A DNA stretch of 64,000 nt from NCBI GenBank assembly GCA_041685625.1, contig JAWLFJ010000005.1, positions 1 through 64,000 on the forward strand, read 5' to 3'. Origin of the DNA: Albimonas sp041685625 (lineage in GTDB: Bacteria; Pseudomonadota; Alphaproteobacteria; Rhodobacterales; Rhodobacteraceae). This document shows positions 8,465 to 16,810 of this stretch, piece by piece (positions within the stretch are counted from its first letter, which is position 1; each line of letters opens with the position of its first letter). Under the pieces are notes generated by a model. That model was not told where the DNA came from. It saw only the letters and a list, made by a program, of their open reading frames with translations, and searched no databases. The position numbers were made by a program, and so were the translations under genes.

Positions 8465-8833
8465 ATGGCCTTCACGATTCCCGAGTGGGTTCGGCCCGGC
8501 GCCTGGGGCGCCGTCGTCGGCGCGGTGGGCGGCATTGCGCTGGCCTTCGGCACCGGCTGGATCGTCACCAGCGACGCGGCGGCGACCGAGGCGAACGCGA
8601 GTTCCCAAAGAGCGGTGCTCGCGGCGCTGACGCCGTTCTGCGTGGCCGAGTTCGGAGCGCTGACGCCGGCGAACCGAGAGACCCATCTCGCCGCGTTGCG
8701 GAATGAGCAGAGCTGGAAACAGGGCGACTACGTCGAGGCTCAGGGCTGGGCGACGTCTCCGGGCGCGGACGGTCCGGACCGCGCGGTGGCGGACGCCTGC
8801 GCCGACATGCTGCTGGAGGCGCCGGAGGCCTGA
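8465..8833 (+). CDS. Hypothetical protein with one N-terminal membrane segment
   Basis: A 122-residue protein with a ribosome site (AAGGGAGACC) 6-8 bases before the ATG. Residues about 12-35 (GAWGAVVGAVGGIALAFGTGW) form a glycine-rich membrane anchor; the remainder is a soluble Ala/Glu-rich domain with two cysteines (FCVAEF and ADACADM). The pattern is that of Alphaproteobacterial hypothetical proteins, with no assigned function. It sits 169 bp after the permease, and a hairpin lies between it and the convergent binding-protein gene. Confidence 0.8.
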   Translation: MAFTIPEWVRPGAWGAVVGAVGGIALAFGTGWIVTSDAAATEANASSQRAVLAALTPFCVAEFGALTPANRETHLAALRNEQSWKQGDYVEAQGWATSPGADGPDRAVADACADMLLEAPEA

Positions 8834-8870
8834 CCGCCGGCTCCGGGCGGGCGCGGCCGCCGGATGCGCA

Positions 8871-8898
8871 AAGGCCCCGGCGCGGACGCCGGGGCCTT
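8871..8898. terminator. Bidirectional terminator hairpin
   Basis: Perfect 12-bp stem AAGGCCCCGGCG / CGCCGGGGCCTT with a CGGA loop, placed between two convergent genes (ends 8833 and 8958). The A-rich and T-rich flanks are minimal but symmetrical, so it could serve both strands. Confidence 0.75.
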
Positions 8899-8957
8899 CG
8901 GATCGGTCGCGACGGGACCGGAGCGCGCGCGAACGCGCGCCCCCGCCCCTGCCCGGC

Positions 8958-9977
8958 TCACTCGTAGCCGACGGAGTCGTAGATCATCTGCGCCTTGGCC
9001 TGGTTCTCGCCCAGCACGCCGAGGTTCAGGTCGTCGGACCGGAAGTAGCCGAGCTCGGCCACCGAGGGCGCGAGCGCGACGCCCGGCACCGCCGGATACT
9101 CGTCGTTGCCGGCGGAGAAGTACTCCTGCGCCGCATCCGAGGCGAGATACTCGAGGAACCGCACCGCGTTCTCGCGGTTCGGCGCGTTCGCCGCCACGCC
9201 GCCGACCGAGACGTTGACGTGCGCGCCGGTGCTCGACTGGTTCGGGAAGGTCCAGCCGAACATGTCGGTGGAGCCCGACAGCCCCTCGACGTCGCGCCGC
9301 AGGGCGCGGGCGAAGTAGTAGGTGTTCGACACCACGATGTCGCACTCGCCGGAGACGACGGCGCGGAGCTGGTCGGTGTCGCCGCCCTGCGGGTCGCGCG
9401 CGCGATTGTTCCAGACGCCCTCGGCCCACTCGCGCGCGGCGTCCTCGCCCTGGTGCTCGATGATCGCGGCCATCAGGCTGAGCATGTAGATGTTGGAGGA
9501 GGAGCGGGTGCAGACCATGCCCTCGTACCGCGGATCCGCGAGGTCGGCGTAGGTCAGCGGCGGATCCTGGACGTCCTCCTTGTCGTAGAAGATGATGCGG
9601 GCGCGCTGCGAGAAGGCGAACCAGTGGTTCTCCGGATGCTGCAGATAGTCGGGGATGCGCCGCTCCAGCACCTCGGACTCGACGGGCTGCAGGAGGCCCT
9701 CCTGGTCCGCACGCCACATGCGCCCGGCGTCGACCGTCAGCAGCACGTCGGCGGGGGAGTTCGCGCCTTCGGCCTTCATGCGCTCGATCAGCTCGTCGGC
9801 GCCGGCCTCGATGCGGTTGATGGTGATGCCGGTCATCTCCTCGAAGTCCGAGTATAGCCGCTCGTCCGTGTCGTAATGGCGCGAGGAGTAGAGGTTCAGC
9901 TCGCCGTCTGCGGCGGCGAACGCCGGCGTGAGCAGCGCCGCGGCCAGAGCGGCGACGGAAAGGGCGGGACGGGTCAT
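8958..9977 (-). CDS. Iron(III) ABC transporter periplasmic binding protein (FbpA/FutA family)
   Basis: A 339-residue periplasmic ferric-iron-binding protein. A Sec signal peptide (about residues 1-22, cleaving after AFAAA) is followed by the family start GELNLYSSRHYDTDERLY, where the Tyr/His residues contribute to iron binding in related proteins. The paired tyrosines SNTYYFARAL near residue 220 match the FutA/FbpA double-Tyr iron ligand. The C-terminal lobe GVLGENQAKAQMIYDSVGY is also typical. It lies convergent with its likely permease (6598-8295) and has two direct repeats in its upstream region, suggesting regulation on its own promoter. Confidence 0.92.
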   Translation of the reverse strand: MTRPALSVAALAAALLTPAFAAADGELNLYSSRHYDTDERLYSDFEEMTGITINRIEAGADELIERMKAEGANSPADVLLTVDAGRMWRADQEGLLQPVESEVLERRIPDYLQHPENHWFAFSQRARIIFYDKEDVQDPPLTYADLADPRYEGMVCTRSSSNIYMLSLMAAIIEHQGEDAAREWAEGVWNNRARDPQGGDTDQLRAVVSGECDIVVSNTYYFARALRRDVEGLSGSTDMFGWTFPNQSSTGAHVNVSVGGVAANAPNRENAVRFLEYLASDAAQEYFSAGNDEYPAVPGVALAPSVAELGYFRSDDLNLGVLGENQAKAQMIYDSVGYE

Positions 9978-9993
9978 GCGTGGCTCCCTGCAA

Positions 9994-10043
9994 CGTTGTC
10001 CGAGCGCCGGAGCGAGATCTCCGGCGTTGTCCGAGCGCCGGAG
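9994..10043 (-). promoter_or_regulatory. Two 19-bp direct repeats upstream of the iron-binding-protein gene
   Basis: CGTTGTCCGAGCGCCGGAG occurs exactly at 9994-10012 and 10025-10043, 31 bp apart (close to three helical turns), starting 17 bp upstream of the ATG at 9977. A related GCGCTCGGATAAC copy in the opposite orientation lies near 10109-10121. The arrangement suits a cooperative regulator, plausibly iron-responsive, but it does not match the Fur, Irr or RirA consensus I know. Confidence 0.55.
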
Positions 10044-10137
10044 TCGGATTATCCGGCGACGGCGCAATTCCTGAGCGTCGCACTCGGCGATGTCAATCCC
10101 GACGATGGCGCTCGGATAACCCGGACGGGGGACGGTC

Positions 10138-10446
10138 TCAGGCCTCGACCACGCTCTCGAAGCCCTCGAACTCCGGCGGGCCGAGATAGAGGTCCTTGGT
10201 CTCGCGGGCCCCGGCATGCGCGGCGCGGAAGGCGGGCGACTTCGTCCAGGCTTCGAACGCCGTGCGGCTCGTCCACATGGAGTGCGAGACGTAGAGGACG
10301 TGGTCGTCCCTCTCAGGGCCCTTCAGCAGCTTGAAGGCGAGGAAGCCGGGGGTGTCCTTCAGATGCGAATCACGCATCCGCCAGACCTCCTCGAACTCGG
10401 CCTCGCGGCCGGGGGCGATGCGGAACCGGTTCATGGCGACGAACAT
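10138..10446 (-). CDS. IsdG/ABM-family monooxygenase, possibly haem-degrading
   Basis: A 102-residue dimeric alpha/beta-barrel monooxygenase of the antibiotic biosynthesis monooxygenase (ABM) superfamily. The residues that form the haem-degrading triad in IsdG-like members have equivalents here: Asn6 in AMNRFRI, a Trp in SMWTSRTAFEAW and His in FRAAHAG. The Pro-Gly-Phe motif DTPGFLAFKLLKG is family-typical. Its position next to an iron uptake gene on the same strand supports a haem-iron role, but the 160-bp gap and repeats suggest separate transcription. Alternative: a generic ABM quinol monooxygenase. Confidence 0.82.
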   Translation of the reverse strand: MFVAMNRFRIAPGREAEFEEVWRMRDSHLKDTPGFLAFKLLKGPERDDHVLYVSHSMWTSRTAFEAWTKSPAFRAAHAGARETKDLYLGPPEFEGFESVVEA

Positions 10447-10581
10447 GGGCGGATCTCCTTGCAGACGTCGCGCCGGAGGAGAGCGGAGGCGCCGGCACGG
10501 GGTCAAGCTTCCGGCCCCGCGGCGGATGCGCTAACCGGGGCCGCGCGGGCGCGGCGAAGGGCGAAGGCGGGGGAGGACGGC

Positions 10582-11508
10582 ATGATCCTGGTGGACGTGG
10601 ACGACGAGGCCTGGATCGAGGGCGCGGCCTTCAAGGCGCGGCTGGAGGCGGCGCTGCCGGACGAGACGGTGGCGCTCCACGCCGACGGCTTCGAGGCCGA
10701 CCGGGTGGAGATGCTGGTGTGCTCGCGCCTGCGCCCCGGCCTCGCGGCGGGGCTGCCGCGGCTGCGCCTCGTGCAGAAGCTGGGCGCGGGGGTCGAGACC
10801 ATGCTGACCGGCGAGCTGCCCGAGGGCGTGCGGCTGGCGCGCGTGCGTTCGGACGCGCAGGCGCTGGAGATGACGGAGTTCGCGCTGGCCGCGGTGCTGG
10901 GAGACCGCCGGCGGCTGGCGCATTTCGCCGAGCGCCAGCGCGTGCGGGTCTGGGCGTCCGAGGCGCCGCCGGAGGGGCCGGGGACGCTGACGGTGCTCGG
11001 CCTCGGCACGATCGGCGCGCGCATCGCGACGGCCTTCGTGGCGCTTGAGTGGCGGGTGACGGGCTGGAGCCGGTCCGCCAAGGCCCTGCCGGGGGTCGAC
11101 TGCCTGTCGGGCGAGGCAGGTCTGGAGACGGCGCTCGGCGCCGCCGAGCACGTCGTCGCGGTGCTGCCCTCGACGCCCGACACGCGGGGGCTGATGGACG
11201 CCCGGCGTTTCGCGGCGATGCGGCCGGGGGCGCTGTTCGTGAATCTCGGACGCGGCGACCTCGTGGACGAGGCGGCGCTGCTCGCGGCGCTCGACGCCGG
11301 GCGGCCCGGGCGGGCGCTGCTGGACGTCGCGGCGACGGAGCCCCTGCCGGCGGAGAGCCCGCTCTGGACCCATCCCGCGGTGACGGTGACGCCCCATGTC
11401 AGCGGCTGGCATGTCGGAGATTCGCTGGCCGACGTGGCCGAGAACCGCCGGCGGCTCGACGCGGGCGGGCCGCTGATCGGCGAGGTGGACCGCGGCCGCG
11501 GCTACTGA
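10582..11508 (+). CDS. D-2-hydroxyacid dehydrogenase, GhrA-like
   Basis: A 308-residue NAD(P)-dependent dehydrogenase that reduces 2-oxoacids such as glyoxylate or hydroxypyruvate. The Rossmann motif GLGTIG is at residues 140-145, and the catalytic triad is present as Arg224 (NLGRGDLVDE), Glu253 (ATEPLP) and His272 (TPHVSGW). The short N-terminal substrate domain and the final lid resemble GhrA rather than formate or phosphoglycerate dehydrogenase. It stands alone between oppositely oriented genes. Start is the ATG after a GGGGGAGGACGG ribosome site. Confidence 0.9.
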   Translation: MILVDVDDEAWIEGAAFKARLEAALPDETVALHADGFEADRVEMLVCSRLRPGLAAGLPRLRLVQKLGAGVETMLTGELPEGVRLARVRSDAQALEMTEFALAAVLGDRRRLAHFAERQRVRVWASEAPPEGPGTLTVLGLGTIGARIATAFVALEWRVTGWSRSAKALPGVDCLSGEAGLETALGAAEHVVAVLPSTPDTRGLMDARRFAAMRPGALFVNLGRGDLVDEAALLAALDAGRPGRALLDVAATEPLPAESPLWTHPAVTVTPHVSGWHVGDSLADVAENRRRLDAGGPLIGEVDRGRGY

Positions 11509-11556
11509 GCGCGCCGGCGGGGACCGCTTCGGGAGACGCAGCTCCTGCCCGGAAGG

Positions 11557-13188
11557 TCAGATCAGGCCGTCATAGGCGCGGCGCGGGATCTCGGCGGCGA
11601 TGACGGTGAAGCGGTCGGCGGCGAGGGCCTCCGTGAAGGCGGCCTCGAGCGCCGCGGCGTCGGAGACCGAGACGCCGCGCCCGCCCATGGCCGCGGCGAC
11701 GGCGGCGTAGTCGCTGCGCCCGAAGTCGACGCCGGCCGATTGCAGCCCCTCGCGGCGCTGCTTCAGCTCGATCAGCGCGAGGGAGGCGTCGACCAGCACC
11801 ACGACCACCACCGGGCGGCCGAGGTCGCGGAGCGTCGCCAGCTCCCCTAGGCTCATGTCGAGACAGCCGTCGCCGAGCACGCAGATCACCGGCGCGTCGG
11901 GCCGCGCGAGCTTCGTGCCGATCGCGAGCGGCAGCGCGCAGCCCATCGTGCAGAGGCCGGTGGACTGGAGCAGCGCGCCGGGGCGCGGCGAGGTCCAGAT
12001 CTGCGAGAGCAGGATGCGATGGGCGCCGGAGTCGACGGTCGTGATCGCCTCGGCCGGCTTGAGTCGGTTCAGGACGTGCAGCGCCTCGGCCGGCCCCCAG
12101 GCGTCGCCGGGGCCGAAGGCGTCGGCGAGGGCGGCGCGGGCGGCGGCGGGCTCGCCCCCCGGCCAGGAGGCGGCGGGGGCGAGGCCGTCGGTCAGCGCGG
12201 CGAGGCCGGGGCCGAGCGCCGAGACGAAGGAGACGCCGGCGCGGTGCAGGTCCTGGCGGTCCGGAGCGTGGGCGATCTCGATGCAGGCGGCGGGATCCCA
12301 GGGGTCGCGCCAGCCGGCGCGCATCTCGATAGGATCGTAGCCGAGGGCGATCACGCAGTCGGAGGCGCGGAGGAGCGGCAGCACGACGGCGTCCGAGCGC
12401 GGCGAGAGGCCGTGGCCGCCGAGCGAGAGGGGGTCGTGCTCCGGCAACGCGCCCTTGGCCTTGTAGGTGGTGAGGACGGGGACGGCGTGGCGGCGCGCGG
12501 TCTCGCGGAGGGTCTCCACGGCGCCGGGTTCGGTCAGGAGGTCGAGACCGGCGAGGATCACCGGGCGCTCGGCCCCGGCGAAGCGGGCGCGGGCGGCCTC
12601 GAGCTCCGGCCCCGGGGCGGGCGCCGAGGGCGCCGCGGGCGGGCGGAACGGCGCCGACGCCTCGGGCTCCGGCGCCGCGGCGACCGGGATCGGCAGATCG
12701 ACGTGGACGGGACCGGGGCGCGCATCGAGCGCGAGGCGCACCGCCTTGTCGGTCATCGTCCCGCAGGCGCCGAGACGGGCCTCGAAGCTCGCCTTCACGA
12801 GCGGGCGGAGCACGGCCTGATGGTCGAACACCTGGTGGGAGTAGGTCAGCGCCTCGGCCTCCGGGATCCGGCCGGAGATCGCGATCAGCGGCACGCGGTC
12901 CTGCTGGGCGTTGGCGATCACGTTGACGGCGTTGGCGATGCCGGGCCCGACGGTGGCGACGAGCACGGCGGGGGCGGCGGTGGCGTGCCAGGCGGCCTCG
13001 GCCATGAAGCCGGCGGCGTTCTCGTGCCGGGCGAGGTGGAAGCGGATGCCGACGCGTTCGAGGGCGTCGATGATCGCCACGACCTCGCCGCCGGGGATGC
13101 CGAAGGCGTGGCGGACGCCGGCCGCGGCGAGGCGCGCGGCGATCGCGTCGGCCGAGGTCCGGGCGGCGGCGGGGTCGGACGGGGTCAT
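11557..13188 (-). CDS. Thiamine-pyrophosphate enzyme of the acetolactate synthase family
   Basis: A 543-residue TPP-dependent decarboxylase or ligase with the three-domain layout of the family. The N-terminal Pyr domain has the catalytic Glu in LARHENAAGFMAEA (near residue 52), a central domain follows, and the C-terminal PP domain has the TPP/metal motif GDGCLDMSLGELATLRDLGRPV. The usual Asn-Asn at the end of this motif is replaced by VDASLALIE, an atypical variant. No small subunit or branched-chain amino acid genes lie nearby, so it is more likely a catabolic 2-oxoacid enzyme than IlvB. Convergent with the hydroxyacid dehydrogenase. Confidence 0.87.
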   Translation of the reverse strand: MTPSDPAAARTSADAIAARLAAAGVRHAFGIPGGEVVAIIDALERVGIRFHLARHENAAGFMAEAAWHATAAPAVLVATVGPGIANAVNVIANAQQDRVPLIAISGRIPEAEALTYSHQVFDHQAVLRPLVKASFEARLGACGTMTDKAVRLALDARPGPVHVDLPIPVAAAPEPEASAPFRPPAAPSAPAPGPELEAARARFAGAERPVILAGLDLLTEPGAVETLRETARRHAVPVLTTYKAKGALPEHDPLSLGGHGLSPRSDAVVLPLLRASDCVIALGYDPIEMRAGWRDPWDPAACIEIAHAPDRQDLHRAGVSFVSALGPGLAALTDGLAPAASWPGGEPAAARAALADAFGPGDAWGPAEALHVLNRLKPAEAITTVDSGAHRILLSQIWTSPRPGALLQSTGLCTMGCALPLAIGTKLARPDAPVICVLGDGCLDMSLGELATLRDLGRPVVVVVLVDASLALIELKQRREGLQSAGVDFGRSDYAAVAAAMGGRGVSVSDAAALEAAFTEALAADRFTVIAAEIPRRAYDGLI

Positions 13189-13392
13189 GGGCGGGCTCCC
13201 TCGAATCGCGCGGGACGAGCATGACGCGCGGCGGCCGACGGCGCGAGCGCGGCGTCGGCGCGACGGTGAGCGTTGCCGATTCGACACGCGGCGGCCTGTC
13301 GCAGGCGGGTTCATACGCGGGTCCCCGGGCGATACTTCATCACCGGGTTCGGCGACCGCCGGCCCGACCGGAACTGGAAGAAAGGCAAGTTC

Positions 13393-13788
13393 ATGCCGAT
13401 CCTGACCAAGGCCCGCGTCTTCGGCGCCGCGATCCTCGCCGCCGCCACGCCGCTCGCCCTCACCCCCGTCGCCGCGACCGCCACGCCGGTGGTGCTCGCC
13501 CAGGCGCAGAGCGTCGGCGACTACGACTCCGAGCAGCTCGACTCCTTCGTGATGGCGATGATCGAGGTGCGGCGCATCGGCGAGGAGGTCCGCCCGGAAC
13601 TCGAGGCCGCGACCGATCCGGCCGAACAGCAGGAGATCCAGCAGCAGGCCAGCGAGCGCATGGTCGAGGCCGTGGAGGCCGAGGGCATCGAGGTCGAGAC
13701 CTACAACGCGATCATCGAGGACGCGAACGCCGATCCTGAACTCGCGACCCGCATCGGCGAACGGCTGGAGCAGCTCGAAAGCGAGTGA
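13393..13788 (+). CDS. DUF4168-like secreted protein
   Basis: A 131-residue exported protein: signal peptide through about residue 35 (AATPLALTPVAATATPVVLAQA), then a short mature helical domain with YDSEQLDSFVMAMIEVRRIGEEVRPELE, ending in NADPELATRIGERLEQLE. This matches the DUF4168 pattern of small periplasmic helical proteins of unknown role. Divergent from the TPP enzyme gene by 204 bp. A ribosome site AGAAAGGCAAG lies just before the ATG. Confidence 0.85.
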   Translation: MPILTKARVFGAAILAAATPLALTPVAATATPVVLAQAQSVGDYDSEQLDSFVMAMIEVRRIGEEVRPELEAATDPAEQQEIQQQASERMVEAVEAEGIEVETYNAIIEDANADPELATRIGERLEQLESE

Positions 13789-13827
13789 CGCCCCCCGGCC
13801 CGGCGGGGGCCGAGTCGGCCGACATCC

Positions 13828-13852
13828 GCCCCCGGTCCCATGGGCCGGGGGC
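13828..13852 (+). terminator. Hairpin after the DUF4168 gene
   Basis: An 11-bp stem (one G-T wobble), GCCCCCGGTCC / GGGCCGGGGGC, with a three-base loop, about 40 bp after the stop codon and followed by TTCGCAT. Probable terminator separating this gene from the next. Confidence 0.6.
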
Positions 13853-13934
13853 TTCGCATGTCCGCCGCCGCGCTTGCCTCGGCCGGGGCCGGCGGCCAAG
13901 GATCCCGATCCGCGATGCAAAGGGAGACCGCGCC

Positions 13935-14282
13935 ATGATCGCCGTCATCTTCGAGGTCACGCCGAAGGAGGGTCTCCGGGAGTCGTATCTGGATCTCGCG
14001 GCCGAGATGCGCCCCTTGGCGGAGGGCATCGACGGCTTCGTCTCGGTCGAGCGCTTCGAGAGCCTGACCACGCCGGGCAAGCTGCTTTCGCTCTCGGTCT
14101 GGCGCGACGAGAAGGCGCTGGAGGACTGGCGCCGGCTGGCGGCGCATCGCGGCGCCCAGCGCACGGGGCGCGAGCGGCTTTTCGCCGACTATCGCCTGCG
14201 AGTCGCCGGCGTGATCCGCGACTACGGCATGAGCGAGCGCGAGCAGGCGCCGGCGGACAGCCGCGAGGTCCACGGCGTCTGA
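13935..14282 (+). CDS. ABM-superfamily (antibiotic biosynthesis monooxygenase) protein
   Basis: A 115-residue small monooxygenase-fold protein starting MIAVIFEVTPKEGLRESYLDLA, with the fold's central GIDGFVSVERFESL and the Trp-containing SLSVWRDEKALEDWRRLAAHRGAQ. The His in AAHR and the Trp are conserved in this subfamily, usually annotated only as antibiotic biosynthesis monooxygenase. It is distinct from the IsdG-like gene at 10138. A good ribosome site (AAAGGGAGACC) precedes it. Substrate unknown; a quinol or a stress-related role is possible. Confidence 0.85.
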   Translation: MIAVIFEVTPKEGLRESYLDLAAEMRPLAEGIDGFVSVERFESLTTPGKLLSLSVWRDEKALEDWRRLAAHRGAQRTGRERLFADYRLRVAGVIRDYGMSEREQAPADSREVHGV

Positions 14283-14348
14283 GCCGGCCCCGCCCCCTCG
14301 CGGGGCGCGGGCGACGAAGGCACGAGCCCCCGGCGCCCGCGCGCCCCG

Positions 14349-15329
14349 TCATGGGATCAGGACGGTCGCGCCGGTGGTCTCGCGGCCCTCGAGCGCGCGG
14401 TGGGCGTCGGCGACCCTCTCCAGCGGGAATTCCTGGTTCACCTGCACCTTGAGTTTTCCCTCGGCGACCATGGCGAACATCTCGGAGGCGCGGCGCTCCA
14501 GCTCCTCGCGCGTCGCGATGTAGTTGAAGAGCGTCGGGCGCGTCGCGTAGAGCGAGCCGCCCCCGGCGAGATCGCCGAGCGTGAAGCCCTCGATCGGCCC
14601 GGAACTCTGGCCGAAGGTCACGAACATGCCGCGGGGCTTGAGGCAGGCGATGGAGCCTTTCCAGGTCGTATTGCCGACGCCGTCGTAGACGACGTGGCAC
14701 TTCTCGTCCTTCGTGATCTCCTTCACGCGCTCGACGAAGTCCTCGGCCCGGTAGTCGATGACGTGATCGAAGCCGGCCTCCCGGGCGAGCGCGCACTTCT
14801 CCAGCCCGCCGGCGGTTGCGATGGAGGTGACGCCCTTGTCGGCGAGCCACTGGCCCATCAGGAGCCCGACACCGCCCGCCCCGGCCTGGGTGAGCACGGT
14901 CATGCCCGGCTGCACCTCGAAGGTGGAGTGGATCAGGTAATGCGTGGTCAGGCCCTTGATCATCAGCGAGGCCGCCTCCGCGTCGCTCACGCCGTCGGGG
15001 ATCGGGACGAGGCGGTCGGAGGGGACGACGCGGCGGGTGGAATAGGCGTCGAAGGGCTTGGTGTAGGCGACGCGGTCGCCGGGCTTCACGAGGCTCACGC
15101 CCTCGCCCACCGCCTCCACCACGCCGGCGCCGTCGGAGCCGGGCACGAGGTCCTTCTCCACCGGCCACGGATAGAGGCCGGAGCGGTGATAGGTGTCGAG
15201 GTAGTTCAGGCCGATGGCGGTGTGGCGGATCAGCGCCTCGCCCGGGCCGGGCATCGGCGTCGCGATCTCGCGCCTCTCGAAGGCCTCGGGGCCACCGGGC
15301 TTCGGCAGCGACATGACGTAGTCGGACAT
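14349..15329 (-). CDS. NADPH:quinone reductase (QOR), zinc-independent MDR family
   Basis: A 326-residue medium-chain reductase. The N-terminal GroES-like part carries GLNYLDTYHRSGLYPW, the diagnostic QOR sequence, followed by VPGSDGAGVVEAVGEGV. The nucleotide-binding motif AGAGGVGLLMGQWL lies around residues 149-162. The catalytic and structural zinc ligands of alcohol dehydrogenases are absent, so it is a quinone or alkenal reductase. The next gene on the strand, an AhpD-like protein at 15394-15807, lies 64 bp upstream, so the two may form a redox-stress unit. Confidence 0.93.
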   Translation of the reverse strand: MSDYVMSLPKPGGPEAFERREIATPMPGPGEALIRHTAIGLNYLDTYHRSGLYPWPVEKDLVPGSDGAGVVEAVGEGVSLVKPGDRVAYTKPFDAYSTRRVVPSDRLVPIPDGVSDAEAASLMIKGLTTHYLIHSTFEVQPGMTVLTQAGAGGVGLLMGQWLADKGVTSIATAGGLEKCALAREAGFDHVIDYRAEDFVERVKEITKDEKCHVVYDGVGNTTWKGSIACLKPRGMFVTFGQSSGPIEGFTLGDLAGGGSLYATRPTLFNYIATREELERRASEMFAMVAEGKLKVQVNQEFPLERVADAHRALEGRETTGATVLIP

Positions 15330-15393
15330 GGGATCTCCCTCCCTGATTTCCGGGCCTTCGGGGGCCCGCGGTCTCGCGGTCTCGGCGGCGGGC

Positions 15394-15807
15394 TCAGCCG
15401 TCGTGCCGGGCCTCGGCGTCGAAGTCCGGATCGACCGGCACCTGCAGCGCGGTGACGAGGTGGTTGGTGCGCGCGGCGAGCGCGATCACGGCCAGAAGCT
15501 CGGCGTGCATGGCGGGGGTCATGCCCTTGGCGCGGGCCGAGGCGGTGTGGCTGTGGATGCAGTAGGGGCAGGCGTTGGCGGTGGAGACGGCGACGTAGAT
15601 CAGCTCCTTGGTCAGCGGATCGAGGGCGCCGGGCTGCATGGTTCGCTTCACAGCGGCCCAGACCTCGGCCAGCTGCGCCGGGTCGTGCGCGAGCGCGCGC
15701 CAGAAGTTGTTGACGAAGTCCGAGCCGCGGGTGGCGCGGATGTCGCCGAAGACGGCGGCGGCCTCGGGCGAGAGTTCGTCGTCGTCGAGGAGGGGCAGCG
15801 TGGCCAT
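15394..15807 (-). CDS. AhpD-like / carboxymuconolactone decarboxylase family protein
   Basis: A 137-residue helical protein of the AhpD-like fold. It carries the redox motif CPYCIHSH (Cys-x-x-Cys with downstream His), as in alkylhydroperoxidase-like members, and the helix LTKELIYVAVSTANA before it. It probably acts in peroxide or quinone detoxification with the adjacent quinone reductase; substrate not deducible. The frame extends upstream but the ATG at 15807 gives the normal length. Confidence 0.88.
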   Translation of the reverse strand: MATLPLLDDDELSPEAAAVFGDIRATRGSDFVNNFWRALAHDPAQLAEVWAAVKRTMQPGALDPLTKELIYVAVSTANACPYCIHSHTASARAKGMTPAMHAELLAVIALAARTNHLVTALQVPVDPDFDAEARHDG

Positions 15808-15983
15808 GCGGGGGCTCCCTTGCACCGGTCGGGCATCAGGCGCGGAGCATCGCGGCCGGGCGGGACGGGGACAAGGGGGCGGCCGGGTTTCGGGCGGGGC
15901 GGCGGCCTCCGCGAGGGGCGCCCGAAGACGGCAGGCGCCCCCCGGTCGGCGCCCCCCCGTCGGGGGACGCCGCCGCGGACGCC

Positions 15984-16808
15984 TCAGATCAGCGCCATGA
16001 GGCGGGCGGGGCCGCCGGTGGCGTCGCGGATCTTCGGCAGGCCGACCACGAGCGTCGCCCCCGTCGCGGGCAGGCGCGAGAGGTTGGCCATGCACTCGAT
16101 CCCCCAGCGGTTCGTCGGCAGCCAGGCGTAATGCGCCGCGAAGTCGGCCGAGGGGCCGTGGTCGAGGCTCAGCGTGTCGACGGCGATGCCGATGGCGCCG
16201 GTCTCCTCCAGCAGCATCTGCGCGGCGTCGACGTGAAAGCCCGGGAAGTGCATCACGCCGTCGGCGTCCGCGTTGCGGTAGCCGTCGCCCGACGCCTTCT
16301 CGTCCCAGCCGGAGTTCATGGCGACGCAGGCGCCGGCGGGGATCTCGCCGTTGGCGGCGATCCAGGCCTTCAGATCCTCGGGCGTCACCTGCGCGTCGGG
16401 GTCGGCCGCGGCCTTCTCGCGGATGTCGACGACGCAGAGCGGGGCGACGAGGTCGCCGACCGGGATCTCCTCGGCCGTCCGGCCGTCGGCGGAGAAATGG
16501 ATCGGCGCGTCGACATGGGTGCCGACATGCTCGTTGTGGGAGACCTGGTTCAGGTTGAAGCCGTTCTCCGCGAAGGTCATGGCCCGCTCGACCGACATGC
16601 CGGGCTCGCCGAAATAGGTCGGGAAGGCGTCGGAGACGGTATGGGTGAGATCCTCCACCGTCGTCGCCCCCTGCGCGAGCGCGGCGGGCGCGGCCGCGGT
16701 CGTCAGCCCGGCGGCGGCGGCCGCCGCCGTCGCGGCGGCCCCGCGGAAGAGATCGCGTCGGGTCAGACCGCGGCGCTTGATCGAGTCGATGACGCAGGCA
16801 TGGCACAT
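15984..16808 (-). CDS. Tat-exported cyclase family protein
   Basis: A 274-residue periplasmic relative of kynurenine formamidase-type cyclases. The N-terminus has a twin-arginine signal (IKRRGLTRRDLFRG followed by an Ala-rich span to about residue 46), implying export of a folded metalloenzyme. The metal motif EHVGTHVDAPIHFSADG confirms the family. It lies 2 bp downstream of the CoA-transferase gene stop on the same strand, so the two are cotranscribed. The start is set at 16808 because a GGAG site lies 9 bases upstream; a GTG at 16817 overlaps that site. It is a second, diverged member besides 3096-3887. Confidence 0.9.
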   Translation of the reverse strand: MCHACVIDSIKRRGLTRRDLFRGAAATAAAAAAGLTTAAAPAALAQGATTVEDLTHTVSDAFPTYFGEPGMSVERAMTFAENGFNLNQVSHNEHVGTHVDAPIHFSADGRTAEEIPVGDLVAPLCVVDIREKAAADPDAQVTPEDLKAWIAANGEIPAGACVAMNSGWDEKASGDGYRNADADGVMHFPGFHVDAAQMLLEETGAIGIAVDTLSLDHGPSADFAAHYAWLPTNRWGIECMANLSRLPATGATLVVGLPKIRDATGGPARLMALI

Positions 16809-16810
16809 GG

